Origin: Kribbella pratensis
GTDB taxonomy: Bacteria > Actinomycetota > Actinomycetes > Propionibacteriales > Kribbellaceae
Reading direction: 5' to 3'
Assembly (NCBI RefSeq): GCF_004365355.1
Contig: NZ_SODP01000001.1
Coordinates: 2,735,473-2,799,472, forward strand
Length of the DNA: 64,000 nt
The notes beneath the pieces are model-generated. The model saw nothing but the letters and a program-made list of their open reading frames with translations, searched no databases and was not told where the DNA came from. Of this stretch, positions 1 through 8,931 are shown piece after piece (position 1 is the stretch's first letter; every line of letters begins with the position of its first letter). The position numbers and the translations under genes are program-made.

Positions 1-662
1 CGGGCTACCAGCTCGACAAGTGGCAGGCGTGGTCGAAGAGCGCGGCCGCGCACAACGTGATGACGATCCCGTCGGCGGACATGACGTCGGTGGAGACGCA
101 GTTGGTGCAGGCGTCGATCACGCCGACCGCGGAGTCGTACTCGCTGGCCGACTCCCCGGCGCCGGGCGTGACGCGCAAACGCGACGTACTCGTCCTCAAG
201 GACCCGGACCTGATCATCACCCTTGACCGAGGCCAGTCCGTCGGCCCGCAGCGCTATGAAACCCTCTGGCACCTCGCGCCGGATCAGAAGATCACCGTCC
301 AGTCCCCCACGACGGCCGTCGCCGCGAAGCCGGGCGACAAGTCCAAGACCTATCTGCTCCAGATCCCCTACCAGCAGCAGCCGCCCAAAGACGGCATCAC
401 GGTCGTGCAAGGCCAGCAGGACCCGGTCCAGGGCTGGTACTACCCCGACATCTTCCACCGCGAGCCGGCCCCGGTCGTGAAGTTCGGCCGCAACGGAACG
501 ACAGCCACCATCCTCTCCGCGATCGTCCCCGCCAACTCCACCGAAACGGTCACCTACAAGACCCGCACGGTCGGCACCATGTTCTTCGTCGATCTGACGG
601 TCGGCGCCCGCAGAACCACCATCCGCGTCCTCCCCGACGGCCGACTGACTCGGATCAGCTGA
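1..662 (+). CDS. Heparinase II/III-like protein, C-terminal part (5' truncated by window edge)
   Basis: Open from the first complete codon at base 3 to the stop at 660-662, so 219 C-terminal residues are visible and the start lies outside the window. Near the visible N-terminus is an S-x-AAAHN motif followed by a beta-rich region, which matches the substrate-side His/Asn region and the C-terminal beta-sandwich of heparinase II/III and alginate lyase-type polysaccharide lyases. These are normally secreted and cleave uronate-containing polysaccharides by beta-elimination. The catalytic (alpha/alpha) toroid is not in view, so the assignment rests on the C-terminal fold alone. The stop is followed directly by the promoter of the next gene. 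Confidence 0.55.
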   Translation, partial: GYQLDKWQAWSKSAAAHNVMTIPSADMTSVETQLVQASITPTAESYSLADSPAPGVTRKRDVLVLKDPDLIITLDRGQSVGPQRYETLWHLAPDQKITVQSPTTAVAAKPGDKSKTYLLQIPYQQQPPKDGITVVQGQQDPVQGWYYPDIFHREPAPVVKFGRNGTTATILSAIVPANSTETVTYKTRTVGTMFFVDLTVGARRTTIRVLPDGRLTRIS

Positions 663-669
663 GTACTCC

Positions 670-696
670 GGTCACAAGAGGCATGCTTGGGCTGTC
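670..696 (+). promoter_or_regulatory. ECF41-type promoter of the peroxidase gene
   Basis: GGTCACA at 670-676, a 16-nt spacer, then TGTC at 693-696. The same -35/-10 pair recurs before five other genes in the first 15 kb. Transcription would start near 703, which rules out the upstream in-frame ATG at 683 and supports the start at 731. Confidence 0.6.
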
Positions 697-730
697 TTTC
701 CCTGTGGATCGGAATCTTCGGGAGGTTGGG

Positions 731-2083
731 ATGAGTATGCATCCGGCGGCGCGGGATCACTGTCTGAGTCTGGTGCGCAGTGTGGATCGGCCGACTGGCG
801 GAGCGCGGTACGGGCGGATGTTTCCGGGACTCGAGCCGCTGGGGACGGACCCGCACGTGTTGATGCGAGCCGGCAGTGACGGCGGGATCTGTGATGCCGC
901 CGCCGCACTGGATCTCGGTGCCGGCGGGGACGACGCCGAGCAGGCGGCCGGCTGGCCGTTCTTCGGGCAGTTGCTCGCTCATGACACGACCGCGGACCGG
1001 TCGCCGCTGATGGGCGGGGTCGAGACCGACGCACTGCGCAACGCGCGGTCGCCCCGGCTCAATCTGGAGATGTTGTACGCCGACGGGCCGATCGGCTCGC
1101 CGTACATGTTCGACGCGAACGATCCGGCCAAATTCCTGCTCAGCCCCGACGGGTACGACGTACCGCGGAACCAGCAAGGGATCGCGCTGATCGGGGATCC
1201 GCGCAACGACGTCCACATCTTCACGCTGAGCCTGCACGTGGCGTTGCTGCACGCCCACAACCGGATCGTCGACCACCTGCGGACGCACGGCGTACCGGAA
1301 GCGGACGTGTTCGACAAGGCGCGGATCGCGCTGACCTGGCACTACCAGTGGATCGCCGTCCACGACTTCCTGCCGCGGCTGGTCGGCCAGGCATTGGTCG
1401 ACGAGGTGCTCGAGGACGGCGGGAAGTGGTTCAACCCGGAGCCGATGAACGCGTTCATCCCGCTCGAGTACGCCGACGCCGCGTACCGCTACGGGCACGG
1501 TCAGATCCGGCACGCGTACCACTTGGTCGAGGACGGGCCGGAGCTGCCGCTGTTCCCCGACCTGGTCGGATTCGGCCCGCTGCCCGTCGATCGGCGCCTC
1601 GACCTCGCGCAGATCTTCGACGTACCGGGCCGGCCGCCGGCGCAGCGGGCGAAGCGACTCGACGGGCGGCTGGCCGCGAGCCTGATCGGGTTGCCCGAGC
1701 GGATCACCGGCGCGGTCGACGAATCGGCGTACCGGTCGCTGGCCGTTCGCGATCTGCTCCGCGGCGACACGACCGGTCTGCCGAGTGGCGAGGAGGTCGC
1801 CAAGCTCCTCGGCGTACCGCCGTTGCCTTTGTCGATCACCGGGGACACCTGGCCCGGCGGTACGCCGCTGTGGTTCTACATCCTCAAGGAGTCCGAGTAC
1901 CTCGCCGACGGCGACCGGCTCGGTCCGGTCGGCGGCCGGATCGTGGCCGAGGTGCTGATCGGGCTCCTGCGTGCGGACCCGGCCAGCTACCTCAGCCTTG
2001 AGCCGGACTGGCAGCCGATGCTGCCCGCTGCCGGTGACACCTTCGGGCTGACCGACCTGCTCATCCCGGCCGGCTCGCGCTGA
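731..2083 (+). CDS. Animal-type haem peroxidase family protein
   Basis: 450 aa. Contains the distal haem motif G-Q-L-L-A-H-D (around residue 85) and the proximal histidine region Y-R-Y-G-H-G-Q-I-R, both diagnostic of the animal haem peroxidase / cyclooxygenase-like superfamily (bacterial members oxidise phenols, halides or fatty acids with H2O2). No signal peptide is evident, so it probably acts in the cytoplasm. The start at 731 has a GGGAGG Shine-Dalgarno; the longer in-frame start at 683 would lie upstream of the predicted transcription start. Its 3' end overlaps the convergent ndh gene by 23 bp. Promoter structure suggests control by the SigJ-type factor encoded at 13.1-13.9 kb. Physiological substrate unknown. 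Confidence 0.85.
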   Translation: MSMHPAARDHCLSLVRSVDRPTGGARYGRMFPGLEPLGTDPHVLMRAGSDGGICDAAAALDLGAGGDDAEQAAGWPFFGQLLAHDTTADRSPLMGGVETDALRNARSPRLNLEMLYADGPIGSPYMFDANDPAKFLLSPDGYDVPRNQQGIALIGDPRNDVHIFTLSLHVALLHAHNRIVDHLRTHGVPEADVFDKARIALTWHYQWIAVHDFLPRLVGQALVDEVLEDGGKWFNPEPMNAFIPLEYADAAYRYGHGQIRHAYHLVEDGPELPLFPDLVGFGPLPVDRRLDLAQIFDVPGRPPAQRAKRLDGRLAASLIGLPERITGAVDESAYRSLAVRDLLRGDTTGLPSGEEVAKLLGVPPLPLSITGDTWPGGTPLWFYILKESEYLADGDRLGPVGGRIVAEVLIGLLRADPASYLSLEPDWQPMLPAAGDTFGLTDLLIPAGSR

Positions 2084-3413
2084 GCGTCGCCTTGGCCTCG
2101 GTCTCGAACGCCTCACGCGGACTCTGGACCGAGGCCAGCGACACGATGTCGCGGCCGTAGAAGAACGCCACCAGCCAGATCGCCAGCACCCGGAACTTGC
2201 GGTCCCACGTCGGGACCGCCAGGACGTGGTACCCGCGGTGCATCAGCCAGGCGAGCACGCCCTTGATGACGAGCCGCTTGTACTGGAAGATGCCGGTCCC
2301 GAGACCGAGCGTCGCGATCACGCCGAGGCTGTGGTGCTCGTAGTTCTTCGGCGCCCGCCCGCGCAGCGACCGCAGCAGGTTCTTGGCGAGCAGCTTCCCC
2401 TGCCGTACTGCGTTCTGCGCGTTCGGCACCGTGTACGCGCCCGGAGTCGACGACGTGAGATCGGGAACCGCGGCATCGTCGCCGGCCGCCCACGCGTCCT
2501 CGATCACCTCGGTGTCGGTCCCGATCCGGAGGTCGGCCCGCACCTGGACCATCCCACGCTGGTTGTGCGGCAGGTCGGTGTGGTTGCGCAGCAGGCGGGT
2601 CGCGGCGTTCCCCGCCGTCCACACGATCAGCTCCGAGTCGAACTCCGAGCCGTCCGACAGCACCACGTGCCCGTCGTCCGCCGACTGCATCGTGGTGCTG
2701 AGGTGCACGACCGCGCCGCGCTTCTCGAGCATCTTCACGACCCACTCCCCCGGCTTGTCGCTCACCTCGGGAAGGATCCGGCCGGTCGCCTCGACCAGGT
2801 GGAACGCGAGGTCGCTCTCCGACAGCTCGGGGTACTTCTTCAGCAAGGCCCGCGCCAGCGACAGCAGCTCCGCGAACCCTTCGACCCCGGAGAACCCGCC
2901 GCCGACGAAGGTGACCGTGAGCAGCTTGCGCCGCTGCTTGCCCGGCTCCAAACCGGCCGCCTCGTCGAAGGCCGTGAAGAGCCGGTCCCGGATCGCGACC
3001 GCTTCCTCGACATGCTTCATCCCGATCGCCCGATCGGCCACACCCGGTACGTCGAAGGTCCGCGTCACCGCGCCCGCGGTAACCGCGATCACGTCGTACG
3101 TCATCGTGTAGTCGGGGCCGTCCGCGGGCCGGATCGTCACCGTGCGGTCGGCATGCGCGATGTTGATCACCATCCCGGACACGATCTTCGTCCGCTTCAG
3201 GTTGCGCCGCAGCGACACCGCCGCGTGCCGCGCCTCGACCGAACCGGCGACCACCTCGGGCAGGAACGGCTGGTACGTCATGTACGGCCGCGGGTCGACC
3301 AGGACCACCTCGGCCTCGTCCCGCCGCAGTTTCTTCTCCAGCCGCCACGCCGTGTAGAAACCGGCATACCCGCCGCCCACCACCAGGATCCTGCGCACCA
3401 TTTCTCCGTCCAT
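2061..3413 (-). CDS. ndh: Type II NADH dehydrogenase-like FAD oxidoreductase
   Basis: 450 aa. Two Rossmann motifs are visible: the N-terminal FAD-binding G-G-G-Y-A-G-F at about residue 10 and the NAD-binding G-G-G-F-S-G-V-E near residue 170, with a C-terminal amphipathic/hydrophobic segment that anchors NDH-2 enzymes to the membrane. NDH-2 oxidises NADH and reduces quinone without proton pumping. The start is uncertain: ATG at 3413 has a weak AAAGAG; ATG 3401 or GTG 3398 are alternatives (GTG 3398 is well spaced from GGAG). It is preceded by an ECF41-type promoter in the 48-bp gap behind the LuxR gene, so it is probably expressed on its own. Related carotenoid/sulfide:quinone oxidoreductases are possible alternatives. 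Confidence 0.8.
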   Translation of the reverse strand: MDGEMVRRILVVGGGYAGFYTAWRLEKKLRRDEAEVVLVDPRPYMTYQPFLPEVVAGSVEARHAAVSLRRNLKRTKIVSGMVINIAHADRTVTIRPADGPDYTMTYDVIAVTAGAVTRTFDVPGVADRAIGMKHVEEAVAIRDRLFTAFDEAAGLEPGKQRRKLLTVTFVGGGFSGVEGFAELLSLARALLKKYPELSESDLAFHLVEATGRILPEVSDKPGEWVVKMLEKRGAVVHLSTTMQSADDGHVVLSDGSEFDSELIVWTAGNAATRLLRNHTDLPHNQRGMVQVRADLRIGTDTEVIEDAWAAGDDAAVPDLTSSTPGAYTVPNAQNAVRQGKLLAKNLLRSLRGRAPKNYEHHSLGVIATLGLGTGIFQYKRLVIKGVLAWLMHRGYHVLAVPTWDRKFRVLAIWLVAFFYGRDIVSLASVQSPREAFETEAKATLSASRPG

Positions 3414-3431
3414 AGTCTCTTTGTCAGGTAT

Positions 3432-3458
3432 GACAACCCGCGCCTGCCGATTGTGACG
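3432..3458 (-). promoter_or_regulatory. ECF41-type promoter of ndh
   Basis: Read on the minus strand: CGTCACA (3458-3452), 16-nt spacer, TGTC (3435-3432). Predicted transcript start is about 3425, leaving a leader of roughly 12-27 nt depending on the ndh start codon. Confidence 0.55.
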
Positions 3459-3461
3459 GGC

Positions 3462-6227
3462 TCAGGGGCGGAGCTGTTTGCGCGACGTGATCCCCAGCTT
3501 GGCGAAGACCTTGCGCAGATGCCACTCCACAGTGTGCTGGCTGAGGAACATCTGCGCACCGATCTCGGCGTTGGTCAGCCCGGCGCCCGCCAGCTCCGCG
3601 ATATGAGCCTCCTGAGCCGTCAGCGAATCCCGGCCTGGACTGCGGTCCGCCCGGCGCTCGTCCAGCACCTCGCCGGTCGCGGACAGCTCCCGTCCGGCCC
3701 GCTCCGCGAACGCGCTCGCGCCCGCCGCGGAGAACAGTTTGTACGCCGTCCGCAGCTGCCCGCGCGCATCCTGTCGACGGCCCTCGCGGCGCAGCCATTC
3801 GCCGTACAACAGCTGCGCCCGCGCAAGGTACATCCGCATCCGTGTCCGGCTGAGGCGCTCGACAGCCTCTCCGTACGCCCGTTCCGCCGCGTCCCCGTCG
3901 GCGAGCAGGGCGCGCGCCGTGGCCAGGAGCCCGAGGCCCCAGTCCGTGCCGGACGACAACGCGATCCGCTCCAGCAGCTCGAACCCCTCGGCCGCCCGCT
4001 CGGGGTGGCCACCGCGCACGGCCGCCTCGACGAGCTCGGGCAGTGCCCAGTTCGCCACGCCGTACTCGGCCGGGTAGGCCGTCGCCTGCACCGCTGCCGC
4101 CAGCGCATCGTCGTACCTGGCCAAGCCGTTGTAGAGAACGGCATTCGCGACATAGCAGGTGGTCAATCCGCCGCCTTCGCCGCGGTTGGTCGCATCCTCG
4201 ATGCCCGCGGCGATCAGCGGCCTGGCCGCCGCCTCGCGTCCGCGCCAAGCCGCGAGGCCCATCTCGCCGTACGGCGCGAGGTCGGTGCCCGTGGCGTCCT
4301 TGATGTTCTTGGCCCCCGCGAGCAGGCTCTCGGCCGCGGAGAGTTCGCCGGAGAAGAGGTTCAGATGCACCCGGTGGTGCAGCGCGAGCAGGAGTTCGTT
4401 CAGGTCGCCGAGTTCCCGGGCGATGCCGAGGTGGCGGGTGGCCAGCGCGTCCCAGCCCTCGTCGTCCCAGAGGTCGACGGCCATCAACTCCGCGTGGAAG
4501 AGCCATCGCAGGTCGTCGCTGTCGCTCGTCCCGTCCGGGGAGGCGTACAACCGGACCGCCTCCCGGGCCAGCGGCACCATGGCGGGATACCCGTCCGCGA
4601 ACGTCGTCGCGACAGCGCTGAGCAGCACGTCGTGCTTGCGCCGCCGGTCGGAGGTCGGGGCTGCTCGTGCAGCCTGAGAGGCGGCCGTCAGCGCGCTGGT
4701 CCCGCCCGGGCCCGATGTCGCGCCGAACCTCCCGGCGTACTGCGCCGCCACCAGCGCCTGGATGTGGGTGTCGCGAGCGAGCTCGAGATCGAGCGGTTCG
4801 AGGCGGCGGGCGGCGGCGCGCAGCAGCGGACCGGATTCCAGCCCGTGGCCGGATGCGAACGTGATCTGCGCGCGCAGCAGCTCCACCCGGGCGAGGTGCA
4901 GATCATCGACCTCGCCGTTGCCGGCCGTGACGAGTAGCCGCAACGCGGTCTCGAACGCGCCCGCTGCCAAAGTGACCTGGGCGGCCGCGAGGGCGCGGAT
5001 CGCCCGAGTCGCCGGATCCGGGGTCAGCTCGGTCGCCCGTTGGAGGAACGCCGCCGCCGCGGCCATCCCACCGCGGCGCTGTGCTCGGTCGGCGGAACTG
5101 ATCAGGTCGGTGGCGACGCCCTCGTCCGGGCCGTCCGCACCCTGGGCCCGGTGCCAGGCCCGGCGGTCGGGATCGATGGCGGGGTCGATCGCCTCGGCCA
5201 GCGCCTGATGAACTGCCCGCCGGCCGGCCGGATCGGCGGTGCGGTAGGTCGCCGAACGCACCAGCGGGTGCCAGAAGCGGACCCCGGCACCGATATCGAT
5301 CAACCCGGCTGCTTCGGCCGCCGCCGCCGTACTCATCGGGACGTCGAGGATCGTCAGGGCGCGAACCAGCAGCGGTACGTCGCCGACCGGCTCGGCGGCT
5401 GCGGTCAGCAGCAGCCGTTGGGTGTCCGCCGGTAGGGCCTGCACGCGGCGAGCGAAGTTCTGCTCGATCTGATTCGCCATCGGACGGGCATCGGGTAGCT
5501 CGAAACCACCCGCCAGCTGCGCCGCGGTCAGGCCACGCGGCAGCTCCAGCAGGGCGAGCGGGTTGCCGCGGGTCTCGGCGACTATCCGGCCGCGGACATG
5601 CGCGTCCAGCCGCCCGGGTACGACGGAGTCCAGCAGCGAACCGGCGTGCTCGTCGGCGAGGCCTCTGACCGGCAGCTCCGGGAAGCCGCGCCACTCCGGG
5701 CCCGTGACCGGCTCGCGGAGCGAGAACACGAGTCCGATCCGGTCGGCGAACAACCGGCGCCCGACGAACGTCAGGGTCTGGACCGAGGCCTGGTCCAGCC
5801 ACTGCGCATCGTCGATCACACACAGCAGCGGACTCCGGTCCGATACCGCCGACAACAGAGTGAGCGTCGCCGCACCGATCAGGAACCGGTCCGGTGGTCC
5901 GCCGACGCTCAGCCCGAACGCGACTCCCAACGCGTCCCGCTGCGGACCCGGGAGGCGGTCGAGGAACTCCAGCATCGGCAGACACAGTTGATGCAGGCCG
6001 GCGAACGGGAGCTCCATCTCGGACTCGACGCCGGAGGCCCGTACGACGCGACAGCCCTCGGCACGGCTGACCAGGAAGTCGAGCAGGGCCGACTTGCCCA
6101 TCCCGGCTTCGCCCCGAACGACGAGCACCTGACCGGAACCGGAGCGCACGCCGGCAACGACCTGGTCGAGGCGCGCGCACTCCGCCCGGCGCCCTCGCAG
6201 TTCCGGCTCGTTGCCGCTGGTGGTCAT
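3462..6227 (-). CDS. LAL-type LuxR regulator with N-terminal AAA ATPase
   Basis: 921 aa. Walker A G-E-A-G-M-G-K-S near residue 42 and Walker B L-L-C-V-I-D-D-A-Q-W around residue 130 mark an AAA/STAND ATPase. A long helical (TPR-like) middle follows, and the C-terminal ~55 residues are a LuxR/FixJ helix-turn-helix (LTAQE...NAEIGAQMFLSQHTVEWHL). This is the large ATP-binding LuxR (LAL, MalT-like) family, which binds an inducer and activates transcription. The start at 6227 is preferred to GTG 6236 because a GAGGGGG Shine-Dalgarno sits 8 nt upstream of it. It is followed by ndh, which has its own promoter. Target genes cannot be read from the sequence. Confidence 0.88.
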   Translation of the reverse strand: MTTSGNEPELRGRRAECARLDQVVAGVRSGSGQVLVVRGEAGMGKSALLDFLVSRAEGCRVVRASGVESEMELPFAGLHQLCLPMLEFLDRLPGPQRDALGVAFGLSVGGPPDRFLIGAATLTLLSAVSDRSPLLCVIDDAQWLDQASVQTLTFVGRRLFADRIGLVFSLREPVTGPEWRGFPELPVRGLADEHAGSLLDSVVPGRLDAHVRGRIVAETRGNPLALLELPRGLTAAQLAGGFELPDARPMANQIEQNFARRVQALPADTQRLLLTAAAEPVGDVPLLVRALTILDVPMSTAAAAEAAGLIDIGAGVRFWHPLVRSATYRTADPAGRRAVHQALAEAIDPAIDPDRRAWHRAQGADGPDEGVATDLISSADRAQRRGGMAAAAAFLQRATELTPDPATRAIRALAAAQVTLAAGAFETALRLLVTAGNGEVDDLHLARVELLRAQITFASGHGLESGPLLRAAARRLEPLDLELARDTHIQALVAAQYAGRFGATSGPGGTSALTAASQAARAAPTSDRRRKHDVLLSAVATTFADGYPAMVPLAREAVRLYASPDGTSDSDDLRWLFHAELMAVDLWDDEGWDALATRHLGIARELGDLNELLLALHHRVHLNLFSGELSAAESLLAGAKNIKDATGTDLAPYGEMGLAAWRGREAAARPLIAAGIEDATNRGEGGGLTTCYVANAVLYNGLARYDDALAAAVQATAYPAEYGVANWALPELVEAAVRGGHPERAAEGFELLERIALSSGTDWGLGLLATARALLADGDAAERAYGEAVERLSRTRMRMYLARAQLLYGEWLRREGRRQDARGQLRTAYKLFSAAGASAFAERAGRELSATGEVLDERRADRSPGRDSLTAQEAHIAELAGAGLTNAEIGAQMFLSQHTVEWHLRKVFAKLGITSRKQLRP

Positions 6228-6312
6228 CGCTCGCACCCCCTCAGCAGAGGCTACGGGCGAACACCGATGCGGGTACAGAACCCTTGGGTATCGAAACTAC
6301 GCGCGGTCGGAG

Positions 6313-7023
6313 CTATGCGTTCATGGCCTCCAGGATGGTGGCGGTGACGGCCTCGGGCTGGGACACGCTGAGGGCGTGCGAGGCGCCCGCGATCTCGCGG
6401 GTGCTCTTCGCGCCGGCCCGCTCGGCCATGAACCGGTGCAGGGCGACCGGGATGTTGAGATCGAGGTCGCTGAACACGAACCACGACGGCGTCGACTTCC
6501 ACGCGGGGCTGTCGGTCGCCAGCTCGGCGGTCAGCGCGGCCTCGGTGGCCGGGCGCTGCGTCGCGGCCATCAGCGCGGCCTGGTCCGCCGGTACGTCGGC
6601 GCAGAACTGCTGGTGGAAGACGTCCGGCCGGATCGCCAGGTCGTTGCCGCCGGTGCTGACCGGGTACGCGTTCAGGGCGTCGCCGAGTGTGCTGCCCGGG
6701 AACTTCGCGGACAACGCGAACGCGCTCTCGCCCTGGTCGGGTGCGAACGCGCAGACGTAGACCAGGGCCTTGACCGCGTCGTTGTTCGCCGCGGCCTCGG
6801 TGATCACCATGCCGCCGTACGAATGGCCGACGAGGACGACGGGCTTGCCGATGCCCGCGATCACGTCGCGGACGTACTGCGCGTCGCCCTCGAGGCTGCG
6901 CAGTCCGTTCGGCGCCGCGACGGCCTCGATCGACTGGGCCTGCAGGCGCTCGATGACGCCGTTCCAGCTGGCCGATTCGGCGAACGCGCCGTGGACCAGG
7001 ACGACGACCGGATTCTCGCTCAT
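6313..7023 (-). CDS. Alpha/beta hydrolase
   Basis: 236 aa. The fold is shown by the oxyanion/HG motif V-L-V-H-G-A-F near residue 8, the nucleophile elbow G-H-S-Y-G-G (Ser about 80), an acidic residue region V-F-S-D-L-D, and the catalytic histidine in G-A-S-H-A-L near the C-terminus. It resembles the chloroperoxidase/esterase-like small alpha/beta hydrolases. ATG 7023 with AGAGGAA ahead is preferred; an in-frame upstream extension is a GAACCCGAA-type purine repeat that lies in the predicted 5' leader. It is divergent from the SdhA-like gene, and both have NGTCACA-N16-NGTC promoters. Substrate unknown. Confidence 0.8.
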   Translation of the reverse strand: MSENPVVVLVHGAFAESASWNGVIERLQAQSIEAVAAPNGLRSLEGDAQYVRDVIAGIGKPVVLVGHSYGGMVITEAAANNDAVKALVYVCAFAPDQGESAFALSAKFPGSTLGDALNAYPVSTGGNDLAIRPDVFHQQFCADVPADQAALMAATQRPATEAALTAELATDSPAWKSTPSWFVFSDLDLNIPVALHRFMAERAGAKSTREIAGASHALSVSQPEAVTATILEAMNA

Positions 7024-7079
7024 GGGTTCCTCTTCTTGTTCGGGTTCAACTTCGGGTTCCACTTCGGGATCACTGTAGA

Positions 7080-7106
7080 GACCGAACAGACACCGCTGTT
7101 GTGACC
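7080..7106 (-). promoter_or_regulatory. ECF41-like promoter of the alpha/beta hydrolase
   Basis: Minus-strand GGTCACA (7106-7100), 16-nt spacer, GGTC (7083-7080). The -10 differs from the others in its first base (G for T) but keeps the GTC core and the spacing. Confidence 0.4.
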
Positions 7107-7114
7107 GGCGAGAC

Positions 7115-7141
7115 AGTCACAACCGGGCACGCTGCGCTGTC
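7115..7141 (+). promoter_or_regulatory. ECF41-type promoter of the SdhA-like gene
   Basis: AGTCACA (7115-7121), 16-nt spacer, TGTC (7138-7141). It gives a leader of about 29 nt carrying AGGGAG before the ATG at 7177. Back-to-back with the hydrolase promoter. Confidence 0.55.
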
Positions 7142-7176
7142 CTGTTTGGTGAGAGCACCGAGCACAGGGAGACCCC

Positions 7177-8907
7177 ATGAGCATCACCGAACAGCAGATC
7201 GCCACATCGGTCCTGGTGATCGGAACCGGTGGTGCCGGTCTGCGGGCCGCAATCGAGCTGGCGGAACAGGGCGTCGAAGTTCTCGCCCTCGGCAAGCGCC
7301 CGCGGTCCGACGCGCACACGTCGCTGGCGGCCGGCGGCATCAACGCGGCGCTGGCCACGATGGATCCCGAGGACACCTGGCAGCAGCACGCGGCCGACAC
7401 GCTGCAGGAGAGCTACCTGCTGGCGAACCCGATCACGGTCGAGATCGTCGCCAGCGGCGCCGCCCGCGGGATCGAGGATCTCGAGCGCTGGGGTATGCCG
7501 TTCGCACGCGAGGCGGACGGTCGCATCTCGCAGCGGTTCTTCGGCGCGCACACCTATCGCCGTACCGCGTTCGCGGGCGACTACACCGGCCTGGAGATCC
7601 AGCGGACGCTGATCAACCGCGCGGTCCAGCTCGGCGTACCGATCCTGGACACGGTCTACGTGACGTCGATCCTGGTCAAGGACAACACCGTGTTCGGGGC
7701 GTACGGGTTCGACCTGACGACCGGGCGGCGCTACGTGATCCACGCCGACGCGGTGATCCTGGCCGCGGGCGGTCACACCCGGATCTGGCGACGTACGTCG
7801 TCCCGTCGCGACGAGAACACCGGCGACGCGTTCCGGCTCGCGGTCCGGGCGGGCGGGAAGCTGCGCGATCCCGAGCTCGTCCAGTTCCATCCGTCCGGGC
7901 TGATCGAGCCCGAGAACGCCGCCGGCACCCTCGTCTCCGAAGCGGCACGCGGCGAGGGCGGGCAGTTGCGCAACGCGCTCGGCGAGCGGTTCATGGCCCG
8001 GTACGACGCGGAGCGGATGGAGCTGTCGACGCGGGACCGGGTCGCACTCGCGGAGTACACCGAGATCAAGGAAGGCCGCGGCACCCCGAACGGCGGCGTC
8101 TGGCTCGACGTGTCCCACCTCCCCCGGGAGACGATCATGCGCCGGCTCCCGCGCGTCTACCAGACACTGCTCGAACTGCAGATGCTCGACATCACCAAGC
8201 AGCCGATCGAGATCGCGCCGACCGCGCATTATTCGATGGGCGGCGTCTGGGTCCGGCCCGAGGACCACGGCACCGGGGTGGACGGGCTGTGGGCGATCGG
8301 CGAGGCGGCCAGCGGGCTGCACGGCGCCAACCGGCTCGGCGGCAACTCGCTGATCGAGCTGCTGGTGTTCGGCCGGATCGTGGCCGAGGAAGCCGCGAAG
8401 TACTCGATCGGGCGCCAGGCGCAGCTGCGCTCGGCGGACGCGGTCGGCGAGGCCCGCGCCGAGATCGACGCCCTGCTGGCGAACGACGGCCCGGAGAACG
8501 TCCGAGCCCTGCAGCGGTCGCTGCGCGACACCATGACCGCGCGGGCAGGCGTCGTACGCGATGAGCACGGTCTGAACGCCGGGTTGTCCGAGCTGGCCGA
8601 GCTCGAGGCACGGATCCAGGAGGTCGGCGTACATCCGGATATCGCCGGCTTCCAGGACCTGGCGCACGCGTTCGACCTGAAGGCGTCGGCAATGGCCGCG
8701 CGCGCAACGCTCGACGCAGCCCTGGTACGCCGGGAGACCCGCGGCTGCCACAACCGCTCCGACTACCCCGACCTCGACGACTCCCTCCAGGTGAACTTCG
8801 TCTGGTCCGGCCCGGGCGACATCCAGCCCGAGCAGATCCCACCGATCCCGGACGAGCTCCGCCCCCTGATGCGCCACGTCTCCACCGACGGCAAGCTGGT
8901 CGAGTGA
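7177..8907 (+). CDS. Succinate dehydrogenase / fumarate reductase flavoprotein-like protein (orphan)
   Basis: 576 aa. N-terminal FAD Rossmann motif (G-T-G-G-A-G-L-R), a T-S-L-A-A-G-G-I-N-A-A-L FAD-loop, F-H-P-S-G-L, A-H-Y-S-M-G-G and the C-terminal R-L-G-G-N-S-L-I-E-L plus R-R-E-T-R-G-C-H-N-R-S-D-Y-P segments are the signature of the SdhA/FrdA/L-aspartate oxidase family, which moves hydride between FAD and C4 dicarboxylates. No iron-sulfur (SdhB) or membrane-anchor gene lies on either side, so it is either a soluble fumarate reductase/oxidase or partners with a subunit encoded elsewhere. The expected R-R-E-S-R-G-A-H signature is slightly altered. An ECF41-type promoter precedes it. Confidence 0.8.
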   Translation: MSITEQQIATSVLVIGTGGAGLRAAIELAEQGVEVLALGKRPRSDAHTSLAAGGINAALATMDPEDTWQQHAADTLQESYLLANPITVEIVASGAARGIEDLERWGMPFAREADGRISQRFFGAHTYRRTAFAGDYTGLEIQRTLINRAVQLGVPILDTVYVTSILVKDNTVFGAYGFDLTTGRRYVIHADAVILAAGGHTRIWRRTSSRRDENTGDAFRLAVRAGGKLRDPELVQFHPSGLIEPENAAGTLVSEAARGEGGQLRNALGERFMARYDAERMELSTRDRVALAEYTEIKEGRGTPNGGVWLDVSHLPRETIMRRLPRVYQTLLELQMLDITKQPIEIAPTAHYSMGGVWVRPEDHGTGVDGLWAIGEAASGLHGANRLGGNSLIELLVFGRIVAEEAAKYSIGRQAQLRSADAVGEARAEIDALLANDGPENVRALQRSLRDTMTARAGVVRDEHGLNAGLSELAELEARIQEVGVHPDIAGFQDLAHAFDLKASAMAARATLDAALVRRETRGCHNRSDYPDLDDSLQVNFVWSGPGDIQPEQIPPIPDELRPLMRHVSTDGKLVE

Positions 8908-8931
8908 GGTGACCCCCCCATCTGTGAAGCG

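Noticed and set aside
554..2116. Long antisense reading frame opposite the peroxidase
   Set aside because: Arg/Pro/Gly-rich shadow typical of GC-rich codon bias; the opposite strand encodes a clear family protein.
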